Origin: Bacteroidales bacterium
GTDB taxonomy: Bacteria > Bacteroidota > Bacteroidia > Bacteroidales > P3
Direction: 5' to 3'
Assembly: GCA_017439185.1 (NCBI GenBank)
Contig: JAFRTM010000015.1
Coordinates: forward strand, 1 to 63,324
Length of the DNA stretch: 63,324 nucleotides
Shown here one piece after another: positions 15,338-22,902 of this stretch. The position numbers and the translations under genes were made by a program. Under the pieces are notes generated by a model. That model made no database searches and was not told the origin of the DNA. It was given only the letters and a program-made list of their open reading frames with translations. The stretch's first letter is position 1; the number at the start of each line of letters is the position of its first letter.

Positions 15338-16231
15338 CTACCGCTCGGCGAGCACCCGTTTTAGTCCCTCTTCGTCGTCCCTCGCCAAAATCGTCAGACC
15401 CTCATAACGATTCAGCCAAGTCTGCTGTTTTTTGGCATATTGCCACGTGTGGAACTTCACCCTCTTCACCGCTTCCTCTCGACTGTAATCTCCATCCATA
15501 TAAGAGAACAACTCCTTATAACCCACCGTATTGAGTGGCGTTAGTTCACGTGATTCTTTAAGACTGGTCACCTCCTCTTCGAGGCCCTCTTCCATCATCA
15601 TATCCACCCTCCGGTCTATCCTCTCCCTCAACTCTTCCCGTTCGGTGACCAGCGCCACACGGCTGACCTCGAACTCCCTCGGCTCGACCGACTGGCTGAT
15701 CACCTCGCTGTACTTCCTGCCGGTGGTGATGATTACCTCCAACGCCCGCTGGACTCTTATAGGATTACGCAAATCGACTCGCTCATAATACTCTGGATCC
15801 AGATCCCTTAACCTCTTTTTCATGTCCTCGAGTCCCCCTTTGGCGATCTCCTCCTTCAGGCTCGCCCTCAGTTCCGGCGACGGGTCGGGCATCCTCGCCA
15901 TGCCGTCGGTCAAGGCGTCAAGGTACAGGCCGCTGCCTCCTACCGCAACCACAACATCGTGACTCTCAAACAATTGTCTCACTTTAGTCAACGCCTCATC
16001 TTCATATTGCGACACATTATAAGGATTTCTCACCGAGCGGCAGGCTATAAAATGGTGCCGCGCCGCCGAGAGCTCTTCCTCCGTCGGTCGCGCCACGCCA
16101 ATATTCAACTCCTCGTAAAACTGACGGGAGTCGAAGGAGACAATCTCCGTCCCCAGCCATTGCGCCATCTTGATCGCCATAGCCGTCTTCCCCACCGCCG
16201 TAGGTCCCATTATTGCCAACAACCTTTTCAT
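15338..16231 (-). CDS. miaA: tRNA dimethylallyltransferase
   Basis: A 297-residue enzyme that adds dimethylallyl to N6 of A37 in tRNAs reading U-starting codons. The P-loop is GPTAVGKT at residues 9-16. SFDSRQFYEELNIGVARP and GGSGLYLDAL are family signatures, and FHTWQYAKKQQTWLNR is at the C-terminus. Start ATG 16231 is chosen because it overlaps the aroA stop (TGATG) and places the P-loop at the usual position; the longer frame would begin inside aroA. It is the last gene of the dnaG-activator-aroA-miaA run. Confidence 0.95.
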   Translation of the reverse strand: MKRLLAIMGPTAVGKTAMAIKMAQWLGTEIVSFDSRQFYEELNIGVARPTEEELSAARHHFIACRSVRNPYNVSQYEDEALTKVRQLFESHDVVVAVGGSGLYLDALTDGMARMPDPSPELRASLKEEIAKGGLEDMKKRLRDLDPEYYERVDLRNPIRVQRALEVIITTGRKYSEVISQSVEPREFEVSRVALVTEREELRERIDRRVDMMMEEGLEEEVTSLKESRELTPLNTVGYKELFSYMDGDYSREEAVKRVKFHTWQYAKKQQTWLNRYEGLTILARDDEEGLKRVLAER

Positions 16232-17451
16232 CACAGCAACTTCTCCAGTTGGTCCCAAAATCCAGGAAACGACTTGTTTACCACCTCTTTATCCTCAATC
16301 ACCAAGTCGGGAAACATTATCTTCAATACTCCGAACGCCATCGCCATACGATGGTCGCCGTAGGTCCTTACGGTCTTCTGTGGATGCATGGCCGACGGAG
16401 GCAGGTGCATCACGTCCCCGTCCACCTCTACCTTACACCCCATCTTCTCCAGTTCCGTCATGACAGCTTCGGCCCTGTCGGACTCCTTATACTTAAGGTT
16501 GTCGATTCCTTTAATATAACAATCCACGCCCATAGCGGCACAAGCCACAGCCACCGTGGGCATCAGGTCGGGAGTGTCGTTCACGTTCAACGTAAGCTGC
16601 TTGGCGATCTCGCCTCCTCCTTCAATGGTCACCGAGCAGCCGTTCTTGTACGGCGACCGCACCTCCTTTGTGATTACTCCGAGCTTCTTGAACAGTTCCA
16701 CCGCAGCCACGTCGCCCTGCAGCGTGTTGAGACTCAAGCCCACAAGCCTGATCCTCCTCTTCGGCAGGAACAACGCCGCCATATAGAAATAAGCTGCCGC
16801 CGACCAGTCCCGTTCAATGGTCACCTCTCTCACCTTTCCAAACGGCAGCATCGACTGTTGCCTTATAGTCGTATGTGTTGCCTTATAGTCGTTTGAGGCC
16901 CCAGCCTCACTGAGAACCCTGCAGGTCATCTCTATATACGGCTTCGACGCCGGGCATCCTTTCATCCTCACAATCAGCCCTTCTTCCAATTGTGCCGCAC
17001 CGTAAAGCAGAGCCGACACAAACTGTCCACTCACAGCAGGCTCGACCACCGCTAGCTTCTTCTCCGGCACCGCTCCCACTATCCTCACCGGCAGGCAGCC
17101 CTTCTTGCCGAGATAAGTCACCTGTGGTCCTCCGAGCTGCACCAGGGCATCTACCAGCGGAGCTATGGGCCTCTCACACAAGCGCTTGTCGCCTTTTACG
17201 ACATATTCGCCTTCCCGCAGCGCCAATATCGCCACCAGAATACGCGACACCAGCCCCGACTCGCCACAGTCAAACTCACATTCCTTCCCTGCCTCCAACT
17301 TCCCTATTACCCGCTGGGCCACCTCTACATCCTCCGCCTTCGACAAATTCTTTATGTGAAAATTGTAGGGCGACAGACAATTGGCAAACAACCATCTAAT
17401 CGAATGACTCTTTGACGGTGGAAGTTCTATCCTTATATCGTTGGTTTTCAT
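16231..17451 (-). CDS. aroA: 3-phosphoshikimate 1-carboxyvinyltransferase (EPSP synthase)
   Basis: A 406-residue enzyme of the shikimate pathway that joins PEP to shikimate 3-phosphate. It shows PPSKSHSIRWLFAN (substrate Lys), the CGESGLVSRILVA loop in place of the common GNAGTAMR, RDWSAAAYFY and the C-terminal YGDHRMAMAFGV. It is slightly shorter than the 427-residue E. coli enzyme. Its stop overlaps miaA by one base, and its start is 19 bases after the sigma-54 activator gene, so the genes form an operon. Confidence 0.95.
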   Translation of the reverse strand: MKTNDIRIELPPSKSHSIRWLFANCLSPYNFHIKNLSKAEDVEVAQRVIGKLEAGKECEFDCGESGLVSRILVAILALREGEYVVKGDKRLCERPIAPLVDALVQLGGPQVTYLGKKGCLPVRIVGAVPEKKLAVVEPAVSGQFVSALLYGAAQLEEGLIVRMKGCPASKPYIEMTCRVLSEAGASNDYKATHTTIRQQSMLPFGKVREVTIERDWSAAAYFYMAALFLPKRRIRLVGLSLNTLQGDVAAVELFKKLGVITKEVRSPYKNGCSVTIEGGGEIAKQLTLNVNDTPDLMPTVAVACAAMGVDCYIKGIDNLKYKESDRAEAVMTELEKMGCKVEVDGDVMHLPPSAMHPQKTVRTYGDHRMAMAFGVLKIMFPDLVIEDKEVVNKSFPGFWDQLEKLL

Positions 17452-17470
17452 CTTCTGCTATCTCTTTTCT

Positions 17471-18742
17471 TCAGCCAAGACCATATTCTTTCAACTTGCG
17501 GTAGAGCGTTCTCTCCGAAATGTGGAGTTCCTTGGCCGTCAGGCGACGGTTGCCAAGATTGTGAGCCAATGCCTTCTCTATTACCGTACGTTCGTGCCGT
17601 GTGGAGGTTCCAGGCAAATCGACTTCCACCACCTCGGTTGGGGTAAACTCGTTTTCGTTATATTCCTCGGCCTCGGCGAACTCCTCGGTTTCCTCTATGG
17701 GATGAGCCGGCTGGGTTATAGTCTGGTAGTGCTCCATAGGTTCGGCCTGTACCGGTACCTGGCCTCCGGGAATGCTCGACGCCAGATGGGCCACCGCTTG
17801 CCTCAGGTTGTTCAACTCTCCTCTCATCTCGTTTATCATCTGCCCCATACTCAGCGCCTTAAGCAGCAACTCGCGGTCGGAAATCTCGGCCGTACCCATC
17901 ACATTAGGCGACACCAGCACCGGCATCTTCTCGTCGGGGACACTGGTCAGATAGTTCTGCAGGATGTCCCGCGTGATGGTACGCTCGGTCTCGACCACCG
18001 AGATCTGCTCGGTTATGTTTTTCAGCTCTCTCACGTTTCCGTACCACGGATATTTCATCAGCAACTCCTGGGCGTCTTCGGTCAGGAATATCGGCTGCAT
18101 CTTGTATTTCTCCGCCACATCTGACGAGAACTTGCGGAACAGCAACGGAATGTCCTCCCTCCTCTCACGCAACGCAGGAATGGCTATGGTTATCTGATTT
18201 ATACGGTAATACAGGTCTTCCCTGAACTTCCCGGCTTTTACAGCCTGAAGCAGGTCGACATTGGTGGCGGTCACCACCCTTACGTCCACCTTCCTCGGCA
18301 TCGACGAGCCCACGGGCAATATCTCCCCGTTCTCCAGCACCCTCAGCAGCTTCACCTGCGTGGCCAGCGGCAACTCCCCTACCTCGTCGAGGAATATCGT
18401 TCCTCCGTTGGCCTCTTCGAAATAACCTTTCCTGTCCTTATCGGCTCCCGTGAACGAGCCTTTTATATGTCCGAACAACTCACTCTCTATCGTCCCTTCG
18501 GGTATTGCCCCGCAGTTTACAGCTATCAGGCCGTTCTTCTGGTGCCGGCGCTCGCTGTTGTCGTGTATCACCTTCGAGAACACATCCTTTCCCACTCCAC
18601 TCTCACCGGTTATCAGTATCGTCAAATCGGTCGGCGCCACCTGTATGGCTTTCGACAAGGCCATAAGCAGCTTCGGGTTTTTCCCTATTATGCCGTACCG
18701 TTTCATTATATTATTAAGTTCCATATCTTTGCTTTTCATCAT
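17471..18742 (-). CDS. Sigma-54-dependent transcriptional activator without receiver domain
   Basis: A 423-residue AAA+ activator. Walker A is GESGVGKD (about 47-54). The sigma-54 contact loop reads GSFTGA (usual GAFTGA, with the key Thr kept), Walker B is GGTIFLDEVGELP, and R-fingers lie in FREDLYYRINQ. The C-terminal Fis-type helix-turn-helix is at about 385-420 (NRRLTAKELHISERTLYRKL). No N-terminal sensor domain is present, so activity may be set by expression or a partner. A low-complexity acidic linker (about 335-370) separates AAA+ and DNA-binding parts. Located between dnaG and aroA. Confidence 0.93.
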   Translation of the reverse strand: MMKSKDMELNNIMKRYGIIGKNPKLLMALSKAIQVAPTDLTILITGESGVGKDVFSKVIHDNSERRHQKNGLIAVNCGAIPEGTIESELFGHIKGSFTGADKDRKGYFEEANGGTIFLDEVGELPLATQVKLLRVLENGEILPVGSSMPRKVDVRVVTATNVDLLQAVKAGKFREDLYYRINQITIAIPALRERREDIPLLFRKFSSDVAEKYKMQPIFLTEDAQELLMKYPWYGNVRELKNITEQISVVETERTITRDILQNYLTSVPDEKMPVLVSPNVMGTAEISDRELLLKALSMGQMINEMRGELNNLRQAVAHLASSIPGGQVPVQAEPMEHYQTITQPAHPIEETEEFAEAEEYNENEFTPTEVVEVDLPGTSTRHERTVIEKALAHNLGNRRLTAKELHISERTLYRKLKEYGLG

Positions 18743-18780
18743 CGAAGCCTGTTAATAGTTCCTTAATGGTTGGTTCGTGT

Positions 18781-20799
18781 TTATCCTATCACAATTCTCA
18801 AGTCTTTTCCCAAAGCCAGCCGCTGCGCCATCAACACGCTCCGTTCCCTCATCAGCTCCATCTGCAGCTCGGGGTCGTCGGCCTCTTTCAGGTCTTTGGC
18901 GTTACGCTCCAGGAGCTGGTCCAGCCTCCGCAACCTGAAACTCATAAGCGACTCCTTGACATCCTGCTGGAGCCTCTTCCGCTCCGACGGCACGCCTATT
19001 CCCTTCTCTGCCCACATGGGACTCAGCTCCTTGGGCTCTATCATAAGCGAGATTGCCGTGTTGCGGACGTTTTCGTCGTCGAGTCCGGTGAAGAAGGTGG
19101 AGTCGGGCAGCGTTCCATGCTGCAGGCTCTCTTCGTATATGGAATATATCTTCTTGTACACCGGATTTTCAAGTTCTATGCCGTCGCGCCTCAACACGTT
19201 CACTATCACGCTCGCCACATCCCAGTCGCACTCCTCCTCCTTGCCGTCGGCGGTCGGAACTGGCCACATTATCTTCTCGTTGCCGCTCCTCACCAGAAGC
19301 TCCATTATGTGTTTCTCGTAATGCTCGTTATGCTGGGCCTCCTGGAGAATCTCCTCCACCCGTGCCATCGATTCCGCCTCTTGCGGCGACTGCTGCGCCG
19401 ACTCCGTCGGGGCGGCGGGCTGGGATTGGCCCTCGGCACTTTGCGCTTCCTGACCGGCTTGTGCCTCTTGCTGCTGCTTCCACTGCTTCTGTTTCTGGTT
19501 TCTTATGGCACGCGCCACACTGGTCGCCATCGCCTGCTCAGGAATGTTGAAGATATTGGCGCATTGGGCGATATATTCGGTCCTTTCCATAAGGTCGGGA
19601 ACCAGCGCAATGGTGTTTATGATGTCCTGCAGCAGTTCGCTCTTCCTTATCGGGTCGCGCCTGATGTCCATATTGGTGATGCGCGCCTTGTAGAGCATGT
19701 AGTTTTCTTCGTGTTCGGCGAGGTATTTCTGCAATGCCGTCGAGCCGTTGTGCTGGGCATAGCTGTCGGGGTCGTCGCCGTCGGGGAACAGCACACACCT
19801 CACTTTCATGCCCTCTTCGAACATCATGTTGGCGGCCCGCTGGGTGGCTTTGATGCCTGCCGCGTCGGAGTCATAGACTATCGTGACGTTCTGTGTGTAA
19901 CGCTTTATGAGTCTCACCTGCTCCACCGTGAGCGAGGTGCCGCAGCTGGCCACAGTGTTCTCCACGCCGCTCTGGTGCATGCTCACCACGTCGAGGTTGC
20001 CTTCCACCAGATAGCACTTGTCGGCTTTGCTTATAGCCGTCTTCGCCTGATAGAGTCCGTAGAGTATGTGGCTTTTGTTGTATATCGCCGAGTCGGGCGA
20101 GTTCACATATTTCGCCGCCTGCTTCTCTTTGCTCAATATGCGGCAGCTCCAGCCGAGCACCCTTCCGCTGATGCTGTATATCGGGAAGGTCACCCTTCCG
20201 CGGAAACGGTCGTAGTATTTCCCGTCTTCCTTGAATATGGTCAGACCGGTCTTCTCCAGCATGTCCTTCGAGTAGCCGCTTTTCAGCGCGTGGTCGCTGA
20301 ACGCCTGCCACGCCTCGGGACTGTAGCCCAAGCCGAAACGTGCTATGATCTCGTCGGTGAGTCCGCGCTCGTGGTAGTAGCCCAAGCCTACCGCCTGCCC
20401 CGTCTCGTCGTGGTTCAGGATTTCCACGAACCATTTCTGGGCAAACTCCGTCAGGTTGTACAGCGACTCTCTCTCCGACTTGGCCTCTTTGGCCTCCGGC
20501 GTCATCTCCTCCTCTTCGACGGCGATGTTGTATTTTGCCGCAAGCCATTTCAGCGCCTCGGGATAGGTGTAGTGTTCGTGCTTCATCAGGAAACTCACCG
20601 CGTCGCCAGCCTCGCCGCAGCCGAAACACTTGAAGATGCCTTTCGACGGACTGACATAGAACGACGGGGTCTTCTCGTTATGGAACGGGCAACAGCCTAT
20701 ATGGTTGGCTCCCCTCTTCTTCAGCGACACGAAATCCCCTACCACTTCCTCAATCCGGGTGGCGTCCAATATCCGTTGCTTGGTCTCATGACTAATCAT
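18781..20799 (-). CDS. dnaG: DNA primase
   Basis: A 672-residue primase making RNA primers for replication. The N-terminal CHC2 zinc site is C37-PFH40 with C58-x2-C61. The catalytic core carries a TOPRIM domain near residues 257-340 (CYLVEGNLDVVSMH, IVYDSDAAG). A Q/A-rich linker (about 430-470) precedes the C-terminal helicase-binding region. Length is usual for Bacteroidota. It is the first gene of a minus-strand set with the sigma-54 activator. The upstream spacer holds a palindromic repeat (20871-20950). Confidence 0.96.
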   Translation of the reverse strand: MISHETKQRILDATRIEEVVGDFVSLKKRGANHIGCCPFHNEKTPSFYVSPSKGIFKCFGCGEAGDAVSFLMKHEHYTYPEALKWLAAKYNIAVEEEEMTPEAKEAKSERESLYNLTEFAQKWFVEILNHDETGQAVGLGYYHERGLTDEIIARFGLGYSPEAWQAFSDHALKSGYSKDMLEKTGLTIFKEDGKYYDRFRGRVTFPIYSISGRVLGWSCRILSKEKQAAKYVNSPDSAIYNKSHILYGLYQAKTAISKADKCYLVEGNLDVVSMHQSGVENTVASCGTSLTVEQVRLIKRYTQNVTIVYDSDAAGIKATQRAANMMFEEGMKVRCVLFPDGDDPDSYAQHNGSTALQKYLAEHEENYMLYKARITNMDIRRDPIRKSELLQDIINTIALVPDLMERTEYIAQCANIFNIPEQAMATSVARAIRNQKQKQWKQQQEAQAGQEAQSAEGQSQPAAPTESAQQSPQEAESMARVEEILQEAQHNEHYEKHIMELLVRSGNEKIMWPVPTADGKEEECDWDVASVIVNVLRRDGIELENPVYKKIYSIYEESLQHGTLPDSTFFTGLDDENVRNTAISLMIEPKELSPMWAEKGIGVPSERKRLQQDVKESLMSFRLRRLDQLLERNAKDLKEADDPELQMELMRERSVLMAQRLALGKDLRIVIG

Positions 20800-20870
20800 A
20801 GTAATTTTTATAACGCCGAAACTCTAATATTATTGTATCTATAAATAAAAAAATATTCTTGTGCCCGAAA

Positions 20871-20950
20871 AATTCTAAACCTCACGAGAATCGCTTATAC
20901 CGACCCGATACTCAACCGGACGTCAAATAAGCGATTCTCGTGCAGTTTGG
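20871..20950. repeat. Dispersed palindromic repeat, copy 1
   Basis: A perfect 16-bp inverted repeat (CACGAGAATCGCTTAT at 20883-20898 with 20927-20942) encloses 28 bases; with two mismatches the arms extend to 22 bp. Flanking base run 20871-20893 is identical to 40380-40402. The loop shares a CAACCGG core with the inverted second copy at 40380-40458. It lies between hydG and dnaG. It is not followed by a T tract on either strand, so it is not a plain terminator. Confidence 0.75.
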
Positions 20951-20996
20951 GTTTCCATGCCGCCAAACAACTCATGTTCAGCGACTTACCTTTATC

Positions 20997-22388
20997 TTAG
21001 AAATACAGGTCTCTCTCTCCGTCGCCTATCTTGCAGAGGTTGCCTTCCACCCTCTTCTTCAGTTCCTCCTTCGGGAAGGTCTGAGTGAGCTTCTTCAGCA
21101 GTTCGAGGCCTTTGGCTTTGGTCTCGGGACTTGCATAGTCTTCCAGATACTCGCGGAAGGTGAACATGGCGTTGGGCTTGCAGTATTCCTTAATCAGGCC
21201 GGGCTTCGCCAAATCCATGAAGTCGGCTCCTACCCTGCCCTTGCGGTAACATCCCGTGCAGAAACTCGGGATATAGCCGCCGTCGATCATCATCGAGATA
21301 ACCTCGTCCAGCGAGCGGTGGTCGCCCAGGGTGAACTGTGCTCCGGTGTTGTCCTCCTCGTAGCCGCCAGGGTTGGTCTCCGAGGCCGCCGATATCTGGC
21401 TCACACCGTACTTCACCAGCTGGTCTCTCATCTCGGGACGCTCACGCGTTGAGATGATGATGCCGGTGTAAGGCATGGCTATCCTTATGATGGCTATGAT
21501 CTTCATGAAGTCCTTGTCGGCCACGGGATGTGGAATGTTCTCGGGCAGCGAGAACGGCGTACCCTCGGCCGGCTCTATTCTCGGGAAGCTCACGGTGTGC
21601 GGGCCGCAGCCGTAGTCATCTTCCAGGTGGCGGGCATGCTCCATGATGGCGAGGATCTCGAAGCGGTAGTCCACCAGTCCGAACAGCACTCCCAGTCCCA
21701 CGTCGTTGATGCCACCTTCCATGGCGCGGTCCATGCAGGTCAGGCGGTAGAGATAGTCGCCCTTGGGCGTGCCGGCGGGGTGGAACTTGACATATTCCAC
21801 CGGGTCGTAGGTCTCCTGGAAGCAGACGTAGGTGCCAATCTTCTCGGCTTTCAACTTGGCGAAGTCCTCCACACTCATAGGAGCCAGCTCCACGTTGATT
21901 CTTCTGATGGTGCTGCCCTTCTCGTCCTTGGCGGCGTAGGTTCTCCGGATGGCCTCCACCATATAGTCGGCGTCGTTCCTCGGGCTCTCGCCGCATATCA
22001 GCAGCGCCCTCTTGTGACCCATCCTCAGCAGCTGCAGGGTCTCCTGCTCTATCTCGTCCATCGTCAGCACTTTGCGCTTCAGTCCTTTGTTGTCCCTGCG
22101 GAAGCCGCAATAGACGCAGTTGTTCACGCAGGCGTTGCCCGTATATATTGGGGCGAACAGCACCAGGCGCTTGCCGTAGATCTCGTCTTTGCAGTATTCG
22201 GCGGTGTCGAGAATCTTCTTTATGTCGCCTTCGTCCTCTACGCAGAGCAGCTTGGCCACATCTTCGAGGTTCAGCCCCTTCAGCTTCCTCGCCTTGTTCA
22301 ATATTTCGTTCAACTCGTCGGCAACCGGTGCCTTCTGATCCAGCAGACCATAGAGTTTCTCCCTGTCTATAAAATTCTGATTTCTCAT
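20997..22388 (-). CDS. hydG: [FeFe] hydrogenase H-cluster radical SAM maturase
   Basis: A 463-residue tyrosine lyase that makes the CO and CN ligands of the H-cluster. The radical SAM motif is C87-x3-C91-x2-C94 (CVNNCVYCGF). HydG features include SAASETNPGGYEEDN and the C-terminal FCTGCYRKGRVG cluster-binding region. Start ATG 22388 (MRNQNFIDREKLYG) is preferred over a longer frame that would overlap the upstream regulator gene. hydE, hydF and the hydrogenase itself are not in the window. It implies fermentative H2 metabolism and anaerobic life. Confidence 0.95.
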   Translation of the reverse strand: MRNQNFIDREKLYGLLDQKAPVADELNEILNKARKLKGLNLEDVAKLLCVEDEGDIKKILDTAEYCKDEIYGKRLVLFAPIYTGNACVNNCVYCGFRRDNKGLKRKVLTMDEIEQETLQLLRMGHKRALLICGESPRNDADYMVEAIRRTYAAKDEKGSTIRRINVELAPMSVEDFAKLKAEKIGTYVCFQETYDPVEYVKFHPAGTPKGDYLYRLTCMDRAMEGGINDVGLGVLFGLVDYRFEILAIMEHARHLEDDYGCGPHTVSFPRIEPAEGTPFSLPENIPHPVADKDFMKIIAIIRIAMPYTGIIISTRERPEMRDQLVKYGVSQISAASETNPGGYEEDNTGAQFTLGDHRSLDEVISMMIDGGYIPSFCTGCYRKGRVGADFMDLAKPGLIKEYCKPNAMFTFREYLEDYASPETKAKGLELLKKLTQTFPKEELKKRVEGNLCKIGDGERDLYF

Positions 22389-22419
22389 ATTATATAATGT
22401 TTTATGGATTAATATTCTA

Positions 22420-22683
22420 TTATTGGTTGACGGCATAGCCGCTTTTGGTGACCACGGCCTTGGCCTCCACCCCTGCAATGCGACCGCTTTTGCCGCAGAG
22501 GCCGTTGATACGGTCCACCGAACCCAAGACTATCAGCGAGATGACCGACACCGGCTCACCCTGCAACGGCAATCCCTGACGACACAATATTATGTCGCCA
22601 TATTCCGACAATAAATGATTTACTTCTTCCGCCCTACGACGGTCACTGACCAGCAGTGTTATGGTTCCTATTCTCTTTCCCAT
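22420..22683 (-). CDS. TM1266-type iron-only hydrogenase system regulator
   Basis: An 87-residue ACT-like small protein (GKRIGTITLLVSDRRRAEEV, then SEYGDIILCRQGLPLQ and GLCGKSGRIAGVEAKAVV) matching the putative regulator found beside hydrogenase maturases. It lies 31 bases upstream of hydG with the same orientation, which supports the assignment. Biochemical function is not established. A TATCTTTG -7 box at 22763-22756 on the minus strand probably drives both genes. Confidence 0.88.
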   Translation of the reverse strand: MGKRIGTITLLVSDRRRAEEVNHLLSEYGDIILCRQGLPLQGEPVSVISLIVLGSVDRINGLCGKSGRIAGVEAKAVVTKSGYAVNQ

Positions 22684-22755
22684 CAGGTGTTAAGCTTTTG
22701 GATTAGACGTTATTACACTGTTCAACGGACCTCCTTATCGTCCGCTATCAAAATG

Positions 22756-22763
22756 CAAAGATA
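22756..22763 (-). promoter_or_regulatory. -7 box for the TM1266-like/hydG unit
   Basis: TATCTTTG on the minus strand, 73 bases before the start at 22683, in an AT-rich spacer. Confidence 0.55.
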
Positions 22764-22852
22764 CAAATTATTTTTTACATCGCAAGATTTTTTGTAATAA
22801 AATTATCAACAATTCCTCCATGCCAATGGTACGATGCACTGCAATAACGACA

Positions 22853-22878
22853 GAGGGCGGCACTTGTGCCGCCCTCTG
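22853..22878 (-). terminator. Strong GC-rich hairpin after the LRR gene
   Basis: A perfect 12-bp stem (AGAGGGCGGCAC at 22853-22864 with 22867-22878) with a two-base gap lies 25 bases after the stop of the 919-residue gene. The following T tract is weak. Confidence 0.7.
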
Positions 22879-22902
22879 CTTATGCGCGTTTTCTCTGTTC
22901 TT

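Noticed and set aside
20883-20942. Palindrome considered as the hydG terminator
   Set aside because: It is 55-115 bases past the stop, has a 28-base loop, and no T tract on the minus strand. A related copy lies in an unrelated place.
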